Part shown: positions 54,196 through 64,000 of the stretch, one piece after another | Layout of the letters: every line of letters begins with the position of its first letter | Numbering within the stretch: the stretch's first letter is position 1 | DNA from: Phaeobacter sp. J2-8 | Lineage (GTDB): Bacteria; Pseudomonadota; Alphaproteobacteria; Rhodobacterales; Rhodobacteraceae | Direction of reading: 5' to 3' | NCBI RefSeq assembly: GCF_022867865.1 | Contig: NZ_JALIEC010000001.1 | Location: 1-64,000, forward strand | Length of the DNA stretch: 64,000 nucleotides | Position numbers and translations under genes: made by a program | Notes under the pieces: model-generated | Seen by the model: only the letters and a program-made list of their open reading frames with translations | Told to the model about the DNA's origin: nothing | Databases searched by the model: none

Positions 54196-55418
54196 TCACA
54201 TATGAGGGCGCGAAAACCGGGCTGCAAGTTCGATATGGGACGACCAGCGGAATTGGTCGACCACCTGCACCCAATCAAGGCGGAACCCCGCCGCAATCAA
54301 CACCGAAGCATCACGGGCAAAGGTAACCGGGTTGCACGAAACAAAGCCGATTTGCGCAATTTTGGATTTGGCGACTTCCGCCACCTGCGCCTCGGCACCG
54401 GCGCGGGGCGGGTCCAGCACCAATGCATCAAATCGATTCAATTCATCCGGCAAAAGCGGGTTGCGGAACAGATCTCGGGGTTCGGTGGTGACTTTCTTCA
54501 GGCCCTCGGCCTTGCGCCAACTGTCATCCAGCGCCTCCAGCATGTCGCGCGCGCCTTCGATGGCATGCACCGCCGCAGCACGCGACAGCGGCAGGGCAAA
54601 CGTTCCACAACCCGCAAACAGATCCGCCACCCGGTCGGCTCCCTGCACCGCCTCTGTCATGGCGGCGATCAATACCGATTGGCCATGGTCAGTTGCCTGA
54701 AGAAATGCCCCCGGCGGTGGCACAACACGGATTCCGTCGAATGATTGGGCTGGCGGGGCGCGCATGGCAATCGGCTCCTCCCCCCACACCAGCCGGGCAA
54801 TGTTGTGCTGGCGGCAAGTTCGCCCAACCCAACCTCCAGCGTGCGATCCAAAGGTTTGCCGCCGGTGGCAAGAATATCCAGACCATTGGCCGACAATGTG
54901 ACCTGCACCGCGAGCGCGGCCTTGCGGCTTGCGCCAAGCACGGCCAGCGCCTCGGCCACTGGACGGGCGGCCAGAAGGTCAGGATGCAACAGGTGGCAAT
55001 CCGGGATTTCCACGATCACGCCAGAGGCGCGACCATGAAATCCGGCCATGGCCGCCTTTTTTGTGCGTCGCGCGGAAAACGTGGCCCGCCGCCGGCTGCC
55101 CGCGGGCGAGGTTTCGATCGGGCGGAACGCCGCATCAATCCCCTGGGCTGACAGCGCACGCACCACGACATCCTGCTTCCAATTTGCCACAAAACTGTCA
55201 GAGGCATGCATCAGCTGACAACCGCCGCAGGCCTTGAAGTGCCGACAGGGCGGCGCAACCCGGTCATCAGAGGGCGCGATAATCTTGACTTCGCTCAAGC
55301 GGTCGCCGTTCAACCGGCCACTGATCTGTTCGCCCGGCAGGGTCAGCGGTGCAAAAATCGGGCCTTCGGCGATGCCGTCGCCGTGATGTCCCAAACGGAC
55401 AATGTCATATGTGTTCAT
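54196..55418 (-). CDS. TrmA/RlmD-family RNA 5-methyluridine methyltransferase (frame broken by one base)
   Basis: SAM-dependent RNA m5U methyltransferase of about 407 residues. A short TRAM-like N-terminus, the iron-sulfur cluster region CRHFKACGGCQLMHA plus a later Cys (PDCHLLHP), the SAM motif VADLFAGCGTFALPLSR, the catalytic Cys in FVSCNPVTFARD and the LDPPRAGA motif. The frame breaks near 54808: one C missing in AGCAC would give ELAASHNIARLVWGEEPIAM. Whether the target is tRNA or 23S rRNA cannot be told. Confidence 0.88.
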
Positions 55419-55440
55419 TGTGGCTCTTTGCCCTGATCTG

Positions 55441-55968
55441 TCAGCCCTGTCGAGTGTTTGGCCGTTCCAGATCCGCCAGAAACGCCCGAACCGCCCTTGG
55501 CGACGTCAGAACATGCACTGGTTTGGTTTTGGCCGCCAGATCGGCCAGCGCCAGCATCCGCGCCCGGTTGGTATTGCGGGTACGCCAGATCCAGAGCCAG
55601 AATTCGCGGTCAAACCGCTCGGGGCAGTTTTCCGGCAGATCGGCCCGCGTCCGCCCCCAAAGCCGGATCGTACGCCAGAACACCCGCCAGACCCGGCACA
55701 GAAATGGCAAATCCAACACAATCAACATATCCGCCCGCGCCATGCGGCTGGGCCAGGTGGCGGAAAGCCCGCCCTCAAAGACCCAGTTTTCGCCCGCCTC
55801 GGCCGCCCGCGCCAGCGCCACCCTTTCCACCATTGGCCGTTCAACCCATCCCGGCATCCAGTGGATCATATCCACATGGATCACCGGCAGGTCCAGCCGT
55901 CGGCCCAAGGTCCGCGCCAGCGTCGATTTCCCGCTGCCGGGCTGACCGACAATCATGATGCGTGTCAT
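55441..55968 (-). CDS. P-loop nucleoside/nucleotide kinase-like protein (FlaR type)
   Basis: A 175-residue ATPase starting MTRIMIVGQPGSGKSTLART, with Walker A GQPGSGKST. HVDMIHWMPGW and FEGGLSATWPSRMARADMLI match the adenylate-kinase-like 'DNA topology modulation protein FlaR' group. Substrate unknown. ATG 55968 overlaps the stop of the ABC exporter gene (ATGA), so it is the last gene of that operon. Confidence 0.85.
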   Translation of the reverse strand: MTRIMIVGQPGSGKSTLARTLGRRLDLPVIHVDMIHWMPGWVERPMVERVALARAAEAGENWVFEGGLSATWPSRMARADMLIVLDLPFLCRVWRVFWRTIRLWGRTRADLPENCPERFDREFWLWIWRTRNTNRARMLALADLAAKTKPVHVLTSPRAVRAFLADLERPNTRQG

Positions 55969-57796
55969 TCCGCCGCTTCGGTCAGATTCAGGAACCCGCC
56001 TGATTGCCGCTCCCAATAACGGGCATAAAGCCCGTCTTGCGCCAACAATTCCTCGTGTCCGCCCTCTTCGACAATGCGGCCCCGGTCCAGCACGATAATC
56101 CGGTCCATCCGCGCAATGGTGGACAAACGGTGGGCAATCGCCAGCACGGTCTTGCCCTCCATCACCCGATCCAGCGCAGTCTGGATTGCCGCCTCGACCT
56201 CACTGTCGAGCGCGCTTGTCGCCTTATCCAGCACAAGGATCGGCGCGTCTTTGACAATGGCACGCGCCAAGGCAATCCGCTGGCGCTGACCGCCGGACAA
56301 TTTCACGCCGCGTTCACCCAAATGCGCGTCATAACCGTCCCGCTTTTCGTGATCTTGCAAATCAACGATGAAATCATGCGCCTCGGCGCGGGTGGCGGCG
56401 GCGATCACCTCTTCTTCGGTGGCGTCGGGCTTGCCATATGCGATGTTGTCGCGTGCGGCGCGGTTAAACATCGCGGTTTCCTGGGTCACCATGCCAATCG
56501 CCTGTCGCAGGCTTTCCTGTGTCACGCCTGAAATGTCCTGACCGTCGATCAGGATCTGGCCACTTTCAGAATCGTAAAGCCGCAGCAACAACGCCACCAG
56601 CGTTGATTTCCCGGCCCCAGACGCCCCGACAATACCCAGCTTTTCGCCCGGCTGAATGGTCAGCGTGATGTTTTCGACCCCGCCGATGTCACGGCCATAG
56701 GCAAAATTCACATCCCGAAATTCGATCTGGCCTGTGCTGACATCCAGTTTTGTCGCATTGGCCACATCCACCAGCTCATGTGGCGGGGTCAGGGTGCGCA
56801 TCCCATCCTCGATCTCGCCCACATTGGCATAAAGCCCCATCAACGTGAAACTGACCCAACCGGTCATCTGCGCCAAACGCAAACTGACCGCGCCGGTCGC
56901 GGCAATATCGCCCGCAGTGATCAAACCGCGCGACCAATACCAAAGCGCGCCCCCCACCAACAGCACAGGCAGGACACCGGCAAGCGACATCAGCCAAAAA
57001 CGGAATTTGACCGACACGGCCCCGAATTCAAGCTGCCGATCCCGAAAGCGCCCCATTGCGCCCAGCGCGGCGCGATCTTCATGATCTGCATGGGCAAAGA
57101 GTTTGACCGTCTTGATGTTGGTCACCGTATCCACAACCTGGCCTGTCACCATCGCCCGCGCCGCCGCGCGCGATTTCGACCGCTTGCGGATCATCGGCAT
57201 GAAATACCGGATCATCAGGAAATACCCGATGATCCACAGCAAAAGCCCCAGCGCAATGCGCCCGTCCACAGTGCCCAGCAACAGCACCGAACCGATCACC
57301 GAGGCCAGCGCAAACAGCACGGTATGCACCACCTCGACCACGACATCGGTCATCGCACGAGCGGTCTGCATTTCCTTTTGTGCGATACGCCCGGCAAAAT
57401 CATTGTCGAAAAAGGTCACCGCCTGCCCCAGCGTGTACCGATGCAGCCGCGACAACACGAGGTTCAGCACATTGGGCGCAATCACGATGGATTGCGTATA
57501 GGCCGACGCCATCAAAACCAGCGGGCGCAGCACCAGAAAAAACCCGGCCACCCCGATCATCAGCCAGAGATGTTCGGAAAACACCTGATCCGGGAAGAGG
57601 TCAACGCCGCATCAATCACCAGGCCCAGGGTCATGGCGGCCAGCACCTCTAGCACGCCTGCAAAGGCCGAAATGCCCCCGGCAAAGCCAATGGCCGGAAA
57701 AGCACCGCGCAGCCCCCAACGCATGAACCCCAACAAGCTACGCGGCGGCGGCACATCGGTATGCGCAAAGGGATTGATCCAATCTACCGGTTTCAT
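55965..57796 (-). CDS. ABC exporter, fused membrane and ATPase domains (frame broken by one base)
   Basis: Half-transporter of about 610 residues: six-helix export domain (residues about 25-330) and ATPase (about 350-600) with GIVGASGAGKSTLVALLLRL, KLSGGQRQRIALARAIVKD and ILVLDKATSALDSEVEAAIQ (K for E after the Walker B Asp, while the paralogue has DEATSALD). The frame breaks near 57590; a fourth C in TTCCCGG gives LTSSPDQVFSEHLWLMIGVA. Overlaps the paralogue upstream by four bases, so the pair probably forms a heterodimer in which this subunit's own catalytic site is degenerate. Confidence 0.88.
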
Positions 57797-59650
57797 TCAG
57801 CGGCCTCCGCATCTTCGTCATCGTCTGTGTTCAGGAACCCGCCCGATTGGCGCGCCCAGAAGGCTGCATATAGCCCGCCTTCGGCCAAAAGCGCGTCATG
57901 ACTGCCTTGTTCGACAATCCGACCTTCGTCCAACACAAGGATACGATCCATCTGTGCAATAGTGGACAGACGGTGGGCAATGGCAATCACCGTTTTGCCC
58001 TCCATCATGCCATAAAGCGTGGTCTGGATTGCGGCCTCGACCTCGCTGTCCAATGCGCTTGTCGCTTCGTCCAGCAACAGGATCGGTGCATTTTTCAGGA
58101 TCACCCGCGCCAGCGTGACCCGCTGCCGTTGTCCCCCCGAAAGTTTGACCCCGCGTTCGCCGACATGGGCGTCGTAGCCACGCCGACCCTTTGGGTCCTC
58201 AAGCTCAAGGATGAAATCATGTGCCTCGGCCTGTTTGGCGGCGGCGATCATCTCCTCCTCGGATGCATCGGGGCGCCCATAAAGCAGGTTGTCACGCACC
58301 GAACGATGCAACAGCGAACTGTCCTGCTGCACCATGCCAATCTGACGCCGCAGGCTGTTTTGCGTCACATGCGCAATGTCCTGGCCGTCAATGCGGATCA
58401 CGCCGGTTTCCGCGTCGTAAAACCGCAACAGCAGCTTGACCAAGGTCGATTTGCCCGCACCGGATCGACCAATCAGGCCAATCTTTTCGCCCGGTTCAAT
58501 CGTCAGCGTGACCCGGTCCAGCCCGCCACGCCCGCGACCATAATGATGGGACAACCCGTCAAGTTCGATCCGGCCCTTGGTCAGATCCAGCGCCGGGGCA
58601 TGTGCCACGTCGCGCAGTTCAATCGGCTGGGCAATCGTTTCCATGCCTTCCGCCACAACCCCCAATTCCCGAAAGAAAGAGGTCAGTGCCCACATGATCC
58701 AGCCGGTCATCGCATTCAACCGCAGGCTTAGTGCCGTTGCCGCCGCAACGATACCCACACTCGCCTGACCCTGCATCCAAAGCGCCAATGCCCAACCGAC
58801 GACCCCGACAATCAGAAACCCGTTCAGGACCGTCAGCAGTAAATCCATCGTGGTGAAAATCCGCATTTCCTTTTGAAAGGTGACACGGGCATTTTCGATC
58901 GCCTCACGGGCAAAGTTCAATTCATGATCCTGATGGGCGAACATCTTGACCGAATGAATGTTGGAATAGGCATCAACCACACGTCCGGTCACCAGTGACC
59001 GCGCATCACTGGCCTCTTTTGACGCGGGGCCAACCCGTTTCACCGTCCACCGGATCAGAACCCCATAGAGCACCAGCCAACACACCATCGGCACCGCCAG
59101 CCGCCAGTCAGCCTGACCCAGCAGCACAAAAGCGCCAATGGCGTAAGCCAGAGAAAAGGTAATGGCGTCAAAGACCTGAAACACCGCTTCGCCCGCCGCT
59201 GGCGGGGTCTGCATGATGCGATTAGCAATGCGACCGGCAAAATCGTTTTCAAACCAGCCCACAGATTGGCGCAGCACATGGCCATGCGCCCGCCACCGGA
59301 TCAACGTGCCAAAGTTGGGCAGAATGGTATTGTTGAGGATCGCAACATCCAGCGCCTGAAGCAACGGCCGCAGCACCAACAGAAAAACCGCCAATCCAAT
59401 CAACCAATTGCCATAATCGGCCCAGACCTGTTCCGGGGTGCCGGACAATATGTCCACAACCCAGCCCATGGCCCAGATCAGGCCAATTTCCACCGCCGCC
59501 ACCAAAACCGACAGCACCGCCGCGATCACAAACACCCGTTTGAAGGGTTGGGAAAAATTCCACATGAACGCCCAAAGCGTCTGCGGTGGGTGATCGGTCT
59601 GGGGATAGGGGCAATAGGGATCAATCAGGGATTTCGAAAAATTTGAACAT
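57793..59650 (-). CDS. ABC exporter, fused membrane and ATPase domains (start affected by probable indel)
   Basis: Partner half-transporter of about 618 residues with the full catalytic set GLIGRSGAGKSTLVKLLLRF, KLSGGQRQRVTLARVILKN, ILLLDEATSALDSEVEAAIQ and an export domain with FDNDFAGRI-like GWFENDFAGRIANRIM. The expected start is ATG 59650 behind GCAGGAGCG, but its frame stops after MFKFFEIPD. Removing one T from the T5 run (59637-59641) gives MFKFSKSLIDPYCPYPQTDH and continues. Substrate unknown; lipid or drug export is typical. Confidence 0.88.
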
Positions 59651-59833
59651 GGAGACGCTCCTGCGAGCAAAAGTACGGGATCAAATGGACAAAGGCGTGG
59701 CACAAACCACGCATCAGAAAACGCGGTTCAGCCGAGGCAAAAACGGTTTACTGGCTCCATATTGATCTCTCCTGTTCAGATGGATGATCTCTTAGCCCGC
59801 CTGTGACGGTTTGTCACCCCCTTTGGGCCATCT

Positions 59834-60412
59834 TCACAAAAACAACAACATTGCATAGCTGGCCAGCGCCAATGCCATGCCCCGGTTAAACACCCGCCAG
59901 GCCGCAGGAGCCTTCAGCAAAAAGGCCAGCAAGGCCCCCGCACTGGTCCAGAACAGGCAGACAAACAGGTTGATACCGGAAAACGTCGCGCCCAGGCGCA
60001 GCGCCTCGGCCCAGGGTGACACACCACCGGGATAGGCGGAAGCTGCCGCCAGCGCCACGGCCCAGACCTTGGGGTTGACCCATTGGAACAAAACCGCCTG
60101 CACCAATGTCATCGGGCGCTGCCCGGTTTCGGCGTCTTTGGGTTTGGCATTCCACAACGTCCAGGCCATGAACAAGATCCACAGCGCCGCCGCAATCCGC
60201 AACACGGTTTCCAATCGCGGTGCCGCCGCCAAGAGCGCGCCAAGCCCAAACCCGGTCAATCCCGCCGTGATCCCGACCCCCAGAACCACCCCCAGAAGAT
60301 GCGGCAGGGTCGCGGTGAATCCGAACCGCGCGCCCGAGGCCGTCAAAAGAATGACATTCGGCCCCGGCGAAAACAGCCCGAAAAACACAAAACCAAAAAG
60401 CGGATCAATCAT
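59834..60412 (-). CDS. LysE family translocator (amino-acid/homoserine exporter)
   Basis: A 192-residue membrane protein with six helices. LysE/RhtB signature FGLFSPGPNVILLTASGARF near the N-terminus and QAVLFQWVNPKVWAVALAAA in the middle. Exports amino acids or similar small molecules. ATG 60412 overlaps the end of cca by 8 bases, so the two are co-transcribed. Confidence 0.9.
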   Translation of the reverse strand: MIDPLFGFVFFGLFSPGPNVILLTASGARFGFTATLPHLLGVVLGVGITAGLTGFGLGALLAAAPRLETVLRIAAALWILFMAWTLWNAKPKDAETGQRPMTLVQAVLFQWVNPKVWAVALAAASAYPGGVSPWAEALRLGATFSGINLFVCLFWTSAGALLAFLLKAPAAWRVFNRGMALALASYAMLLFL

Positions 60413-61601
60413 CCGGCAAAAGATCTTCTCGCCCCAGCGAAAACCCAGAGGCAATCCAGCGCGCCTCAAGCTGACGCAACCGGTCGCCCAGCGCCGGACC
60501 CTGGAATTCCGGCATCAGATCGGCGGCGGTGATCGGAAATTGCGCAGCGGCGCCCTCTGCCACCCGCGCCAATGCCCGCGCGTCAATATGTTCCTGCATC
60601 ATCGCCGCACGCAGAACCAAAAGCTTCTCTGCCAGCTCGGCGCCAAAGCGGTAACCGATTTCACCCGGCGGGGTCATCGCGCCCACCGATTGATGAAAAA
60701 ATGCCAGATCCTTGGCCTGAGGCTTGGACAGGCGCAACCGGTCGCTGACATCAATACCGCCCAGCGCCGCCAGACGCAGGATCGGATCGGGGGCAATTCC
60801 GGTTTCTTCTTCGACATAGACCAGCGGGCCAATCGCGGTATCATCCGCCCCCGGTAAAAGCCGCAGCAAAACGCCGGATTGCTTCATCGCCGCCACCGCA
60901 CGCGTCGGATCGGGGGCCGCCAGAAGCTTAATCAATTCTGATCCAACCCGTTCCCGTGACAGGCTGTCGAGACCATCGAGATTGCTGGCAATCGCCGCAA
61001 GCGCATCTGCGTCAAAACCACCCTTGGCCGCGCCGTACCACGCGTTGAAGCGGAAAAACCGCAAACTGCGCAGGTAATCTTCGCGGATACGGGCATCCGC
61101 ATCGTCGATAAAGCGGATATTGCGCTCTGCCAGATCGGCAAGGCCGCCAACCGGATCGGTGATCACCCCTTCGGCATCCGCATAAAGGGCGTTCATGGTG
61201 AAATCGCGCCGCCGGGCATCTTCGTCAATACTATCGGCAAAAGCCACCACCGCGCGACGACCATCGGTTTCCACATCCTTGCGCCATGTGGTGATTTCAT
61301 GCGGAATGTGATCGGCAACGACGGTCACCGTGCCATGGTCGATCCCGGTTGGCACCACGTGAAACCCCGCCGTCCGGGCCAGTTCCATCACCCGCTCTGG
61401 CCGGGCATCGGTGCTGATGTCGATATCGGACACCGGGGCATCAATCAGCGCATTGCGCACACAGCCGCCGACAAAATGCGCCGCATGACCGGCATCGGTC
61501 AGCATGGCGCAGACGCTTTGTGTCACCGAATTGCGCAGCCAGTCGCCCGAAACCCGTTCCGGTAGATCAACCTTGCCTTTGATCTTGTTGACCAGTTTCA
61601 T
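60405..61601 (-). CDS. cca: CCA tRNA nucleotidyltransferase
   Basis: Class-II nucleotidyltransferase of 398 residues that adds or repairs the tRNA 3' CCA end (or poly-A polymerase-like). Active-site motifs are HFVGGCVRNALIDAPVSDID (GG...DxD), RRRDFTMNALYADA and REDYLRSLRFFRFNAWYG, followed by the RNA-binding half. Overlaps the upstream NUDIX gene by four bases. Confidence 0.93.
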   Translation of the reverse strand: MKLVNKIKGKVDLPERVSGDWLRNSVTQSVCAMLTDAGHAAHFVGGCVRNALIDAPVSDIDISTDARPERVMELARTAGFHVVPTGIDHGTVTVVADHIPHEITTWRKDVETDGRRAVVAFADSIDEDARRRDFTMNALYADAEGVITDPVGGLADLAERNIRFIDDADARIREDYLRSLRFFRFNAWYGAAKGGFDADALAAIASNLDGLDSLSRERVGSELIKLLAAPDPTRAVAAMKQSGVLLRLLPGADDTAIGPLVYVEEETGIAPDPILRLAALGGIDVSDRLRLSKPQAKDLAFFHQSVGAMTPPGEIGYRFGAELAEKLLVLRAAMMQEHIDARALARVAEGAAAQFPITAADLMPEFQGPALGDRLRQLEARWIASGFSLGREDLLPDD

Positions 61602-62197
61602 TGCGCCATCCTCTCTGCCAGGCCGCGCAAAATGCGGGCCGTCGCACCCCAGATGTAATAAGGGCCATATGGCACAGTGTAATAGTATCGCCGCACCCCG
61701 CGCCAGCGCCGAGATTGGATCAGATACCGGGTTGGATCCGCGACATGCGACAGCGGTACCGTGAACACTTCGGACACCTCGCCCGGTTCCGGGATCGCGA
61801 CGAAATCGCCATGCACACGCGCCAACACCGGCGTCACCAGAAAACTGCTGACCGTTTCATGCGTTGGCAACTGGCCCAGAACCTCGACCTGATCCGGGCG
61901 CAGGCCGACCTCTTCATGCGCTTCGCGCAGGGCGGCGGCGGTGACATCTGCATCGCCCTCGTCCTGTTTGCCACCGGGAAAGGCGATTTGCCCCGGATGG
62001 TGCTTCAACGCCGAGGATCTCTTGGTCAACACGACATGCGGTGCGCCATCGCGCAAAACAAAGGCACAAAGCACGCCCGCTGGCCGCAATTTTCGGCCCG
62101 CGGGCAATTTGATGTCCGGGTTCAGATCGAAATCCGACGACGTCACGCTGGTGCAATGCAACGCCGCCAGAACGGGCGCGAGGGGGTCAGCCGCCAT
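61598..62197 (-). CDS. NUDIX hydrolase, CoA pyrophosphatase type
   Basis: A 199-residue NUDIX enzyme. The box is PGGKQDEGDADVTAAALREA then HEEVGL, preceded by the LTKRSSALKHHPGQIAFPGG motif (UPF0035-like) that marks CoA diphosphatases of the NudL group. It would hydrolyse CoA or acyl-CoA. It overlaps hslO upstream by 11 bases and cca downstream by four. Confidence 0.9.
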   Translation of the reverse strand: MAADPLAPVLAALHCTSVTSSDFDLNPDIKLPAGRKLRPAGVLCAFVLRDGAPHVVLTKRSSALKHHPGQIAFPGGKQDEGDADVTAAALREAHEEVGLRPDQVEVLGQLPTHETVSSFLVTPVLARVHGDFVAIPEPGEVSEVFTVPLSHVADPTRYLIQSRRWRGVRRYYYTVPYGPYYIWGATARILRGLAERMAQ

Positions 62198-63175
62198 CAG
62201 ACCCCTGTCCGACCGATTTCGGGTCCATCTCGTAATGTGCCCCGCAGAATTGGCAATCTGCGGTCACAAGCCCCTTATCCGTGGTCATCTTTTCGATGTC
62301 GCGCGCGGAATAGATCGACAGGCTCTGGCGCACCCGATCTTCGGAGCAGGTACAGCCAAAGGTCACCGGCTGGGTATCGAAAACCCTTGGCCGTTCCTCG
62401 TGAAACAACCGCACCAAAAGATCGTTGGGCGGGACCGTCGGCCCGATCAATTCCAGCTGTTCTACGGAATCCAGCAGGATATTCGCCCGGTTCCAGTTCT
62501 CGCCCTCTTCATCATCCGCCAGCAAATCATCAACGGTCAAAAGCCCCTCATCATCCCCGAGCCGCCATCCGTGGCAACAAATGGCGAGGCCTTGGGCATA
62601 TGTTGCAGCATGATGCCGCCAGCGCGCCAATGTTCCGGCTGCCCCGGTTCAATCGAGGTGCCAAAGCTGAGCGAAAACCGGGTTGGCAATTGTTCCGATT
62701 GGGCAAAATAGCTTTCCGCACAGGCGCTGAGCGAGGCGCCGGCCAGCGGCGTGATCCCCTGATAGGGCTGCATGCCCTGACCCTGGTCGATCAACACGGC
62801 GAAATACCCGCTGCCCAATTGGTCAAATGGGTTGGCGTCGGTCAAACGATCCTTGTCAAAACTGGCATAGGCGCGAATGCGGGCGGGGTCACCTTCGTCG
62901 GTGGGACCGTAATAATCGGTGGCAATCATCCGCACCGGGCCGTTCGATTGCACCTGAAGCGACAATTTCCACCGCAATTTGATGGTTTGCCCGATCAACG
63001 CGGTCAAAAGCGCCATTTCAGCAACCAGCGCCTCGACCTGCTGCGGATAGTCATGTTGTTTCAGGATACCGCCCAATACCCCGTCAAGCCGGGCAACACG
63101 TCCCCGGATGTCAGAAGCGTCAAGCTGAAACGGCAGGACAGTATCGTCCCAGGCGATGGCATTTACGGATGTCAT
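62187..63175 (-). CDS. hslO: Hsp33 redox chaperone (frame broken by one base)
   Basis: Redox-regulated holdase of about 329 residues. N-terminal Hsp33 domain with MALLTALIGQTIKLRWKLSL, and the C-terminal zinc redox switch FGCTCSEDRV ... DCQFCGAHYE (CxC and CxxC), complete. The frame breaks at about 62555-62558: a fifth G in the minus-strand run CGGGGAT gives GGSGDDEGLLTVDDLLADDE. Divergent from a NUDIX gene with 75 bases between. Confidence 0.92.
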
Positions 63176-63250
63176 GGGATTTCCTTGTTGCCCGTGGTCG
63201 GCGTAAGGCCTCTATATAGCGACGAGATCCCAAGGGCCAAGGGGGGCGAT

Positions 63251-63703
63251 ATGATCCGACGTGTGGGACAGGCACCAAAACCCGGCATTTCCTATCGGCT
63301 TCGGCCCGGTGTTTATGCCATTTTGCCGCTCGGCGGTCAGCTGTTGGTGACCCATCAGGGCGGCGCGGACGAGCCGCTTCAATTGCCCGGCGGCGGCATT
63401 GATCCCGGTGAATCGCCGATCCAGTCATTGCACCGCGAAGTGTTTGAGGAAACCGGATGGCACATTGCCCGCCCGCGGCGGATGGCAGCGGCGCGACGCT
63501 ATATTTTCATGCCCGAATACGATCTGTGGGCGGAAAAACTTTGTACGATATATATTGCCCACCCGGTGCGCCGCCACGGCCCCCCGAGTGAGGCAGATCA
63601 TTCGGTGAATTTCATTGATACCCACATGGCGCCCGACCTGCTGGACAATCCAGTAGACCGGTTGATGACCCAAAAGGCATTGCGCGCAGGGCTTATCCGT
63701 TAA
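63251..63703 (+). CDS. NUDIX hydrolase
   Basis: A 150-residue NUDIX protein from ATG 63251. The box is complete: GGGIDPGESPIQSLHREVFE followed by ETGW. The N-terminal GQAPKPGISYRLRPGVYAIL is typical of a Rhodobacterales NUDIX group found next to hslO. Substrate unknown. The stop codon TAA shares the bases TTAA (63700-63703) with the stop of the convergent phosphatase gene. Confidence 0.9.
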   Translation: MIRRVGQAPKPGISYRLRPGVYAILPLGGQLLVTHQGGADEPLQLPGGGIDPGESPIQSLHREVFEETGWHIARPRRMAAARRYIFMPEYDLWAEKLCTIYIAHPVRRHGPPSEADHSVNFIDTHMAPDLLDNPVDRLMTQKALRAGLIR

Positions 63704-64000
63704 CCGTGAAATTCCAGCAACGCGGCAGAGACATCATCCGGAAATTCGTCCTGGCCCGCCAGTTCCGCCAAATTCCACACCATGGATTTAAGAAAGTCCT
63801 GGCCTGCCAGATGCGCCATATTGTGGCAAAGGGACTTCAACCCGTCATCCTCGACAAATCCGCCATCACGCAGCGGGCATTCGGTAATGCCGTCCGAATA
63901 CAGGAACAACCGGTCACCGGGGCGGAGAAGTGTTTCAAACTGTTCAAATTTTGCCCCCTCAATCAACCCGACGGGAAGCCCCCCGGACCCGATCAGTTCC
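63700..64000 (-). CDS. SpoIIE/RsbU-type protein phosphatase (C-terminal part, runs off window)
   Basis: About 99 C-terminal residues of a PP2C-like serine phosphatase. The visible part ELIGSGGLPVGLIEGAKFEQ and LRPGDRLFLYSDGITECPLR is the SpoIIE catalytic end, with the metal-binding Asp in YSDGITE and PDDVSAALLEFHG closing. The N-terminus, possibly with a receiver or HAMP domain, lies beyond 64000. Such phosphatases act in partner-switching control of general stress. Confidence 0.88.
   Translation of the reverse strand, partial: ELIGSGGLPVGLIEGAKFEQFETLLRPGDRLFLYSDGITECPLRDGGFVEDDGLKSLCHNMAHLAGQDFLKSMVWNLAELAGQDEFPDDVSAALLEFHG

Noticed and set aside
61601-63703. 700-codon plus-strand frame covering NUDIX, hslO and the second NUDIX gene
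   Set aside because: Only its last 150 codons (from 63251) code for a real protein; the rest is antisense to known genes.
1-64000. CRISPR array, tRNA/rRNA genes, insertion sequences or prophage
   Set aside because: I saw no regularly spaced direct repeats, no cloverleaf-like tRNA sequence, no transposase, integrase or phage structural gene in reading both strands.

Overview
This is a GC-rich, densely packed bacterial segment that looks like the chromosome of a marine alphaproteobacterium of the Rhodobacterales (Roseobacter group). The evidence is gene content: TRAP and tripartite tricarboxylate (TTT) transporters, a BKACE/CoA-transferase/3-hydroxybutyrate cluster, a NavSp/NavMs-like bacterial sodium channel, a MoxR-DUF58-DUF4159 cluster, and many ATGA stop/start overlaps. 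I see no rRNA, tRNA, CRISPR array, insertion sequence or phage gene. Taxonomy is inferred from gene content only.

Layout. (1) 1-7149, minus strand: a peptide/nickel-type ABC permease (cut by the window edge) and its Tat-exported binding protein, a small unknown coupled gene, a LacI regulator, and a TctA-TctB-TctC transporter. (2) 7374-10967, plus: a sugar-acid module (IlvD/Edd dehydratase, DapA-family enzyme, SMP-30 lactonase), divergent from the transporter across a promoter with two LacI-type operator candidates. (3) 10964-15929: an RpiR regulator divergent from a second TctC-(BMP-like)-TctB-TctA operon, with an 18-bp palindrome between them. (4) 16042-19909: a zinc-stress pair (COG0523 GTPase, ZinT) behind a Zur-box-like site, then a LacI regulator with a 20-bp palindrome upstream and a gamma-carbonic anhydrase. 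(5) 19931-38816: a catabolic island with two CoA-transferases, 3-hydroxybutyrate dehydrogenase, a GntR/HutC regulator, four SDRs in all, a beta-keto acid cleavage enzyme (BKACE), a GMC oxidoreductase, an MR/MLE enolase, a quinone-oxidoreductase/HxlR pair, a DctQMP TRAP transporter, an exported DUF4437 cupin and an aldehyde dehydrogenase. (6) 39317-64000: mostly conserved core genes (MoxR cluster, DUF1285, CsbD, polA, twin GAF proteins, zf-CHCC, orphan ABC ATPase, L,D-transpeptidase, sodium channel, RNA methyltransferase, two ABC exporters, LysE, cca, two NUDIX proteins, hslO, SpoIIE-type phosphatase).

The most interesting signal is regulatory. A 22-bp motif (AAAACATA-N6-T-N-TATA, 14 invariant positions) occurs four times, in four promoter regions of the island at 5-19 kb separations: CoA-transferases/GntR, SDR/BKACE, SDR-TRAP/cupin and aldehyde dehydrogenase. 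A second 20-bp motif (ACTTACA-N10-GTA) occurs at the HxlR/oxidoreductase promoter and twice at the TRAP/cupin promoter. Together they suggest that the island is one coordinated pathway importing an unknown organic acid, oxidising it to a beta-keto acid and splitting it with acetyl-CoA to acetoacetate, which the CoA-transferases return to central metabolism.

Data quality matters here. At least fifteen genes, including polA and hslO, are broken by single-base indels. Removing or adding one base restores a full-length family-typical protein in each case. Several lie in homopolymers and four lie in the string GCCTGGC, where deleting the T gives GCCGGC and restores the frame. I read these as uncorrected long-read errors rather than gene decay, and annotate those loci as single genes.
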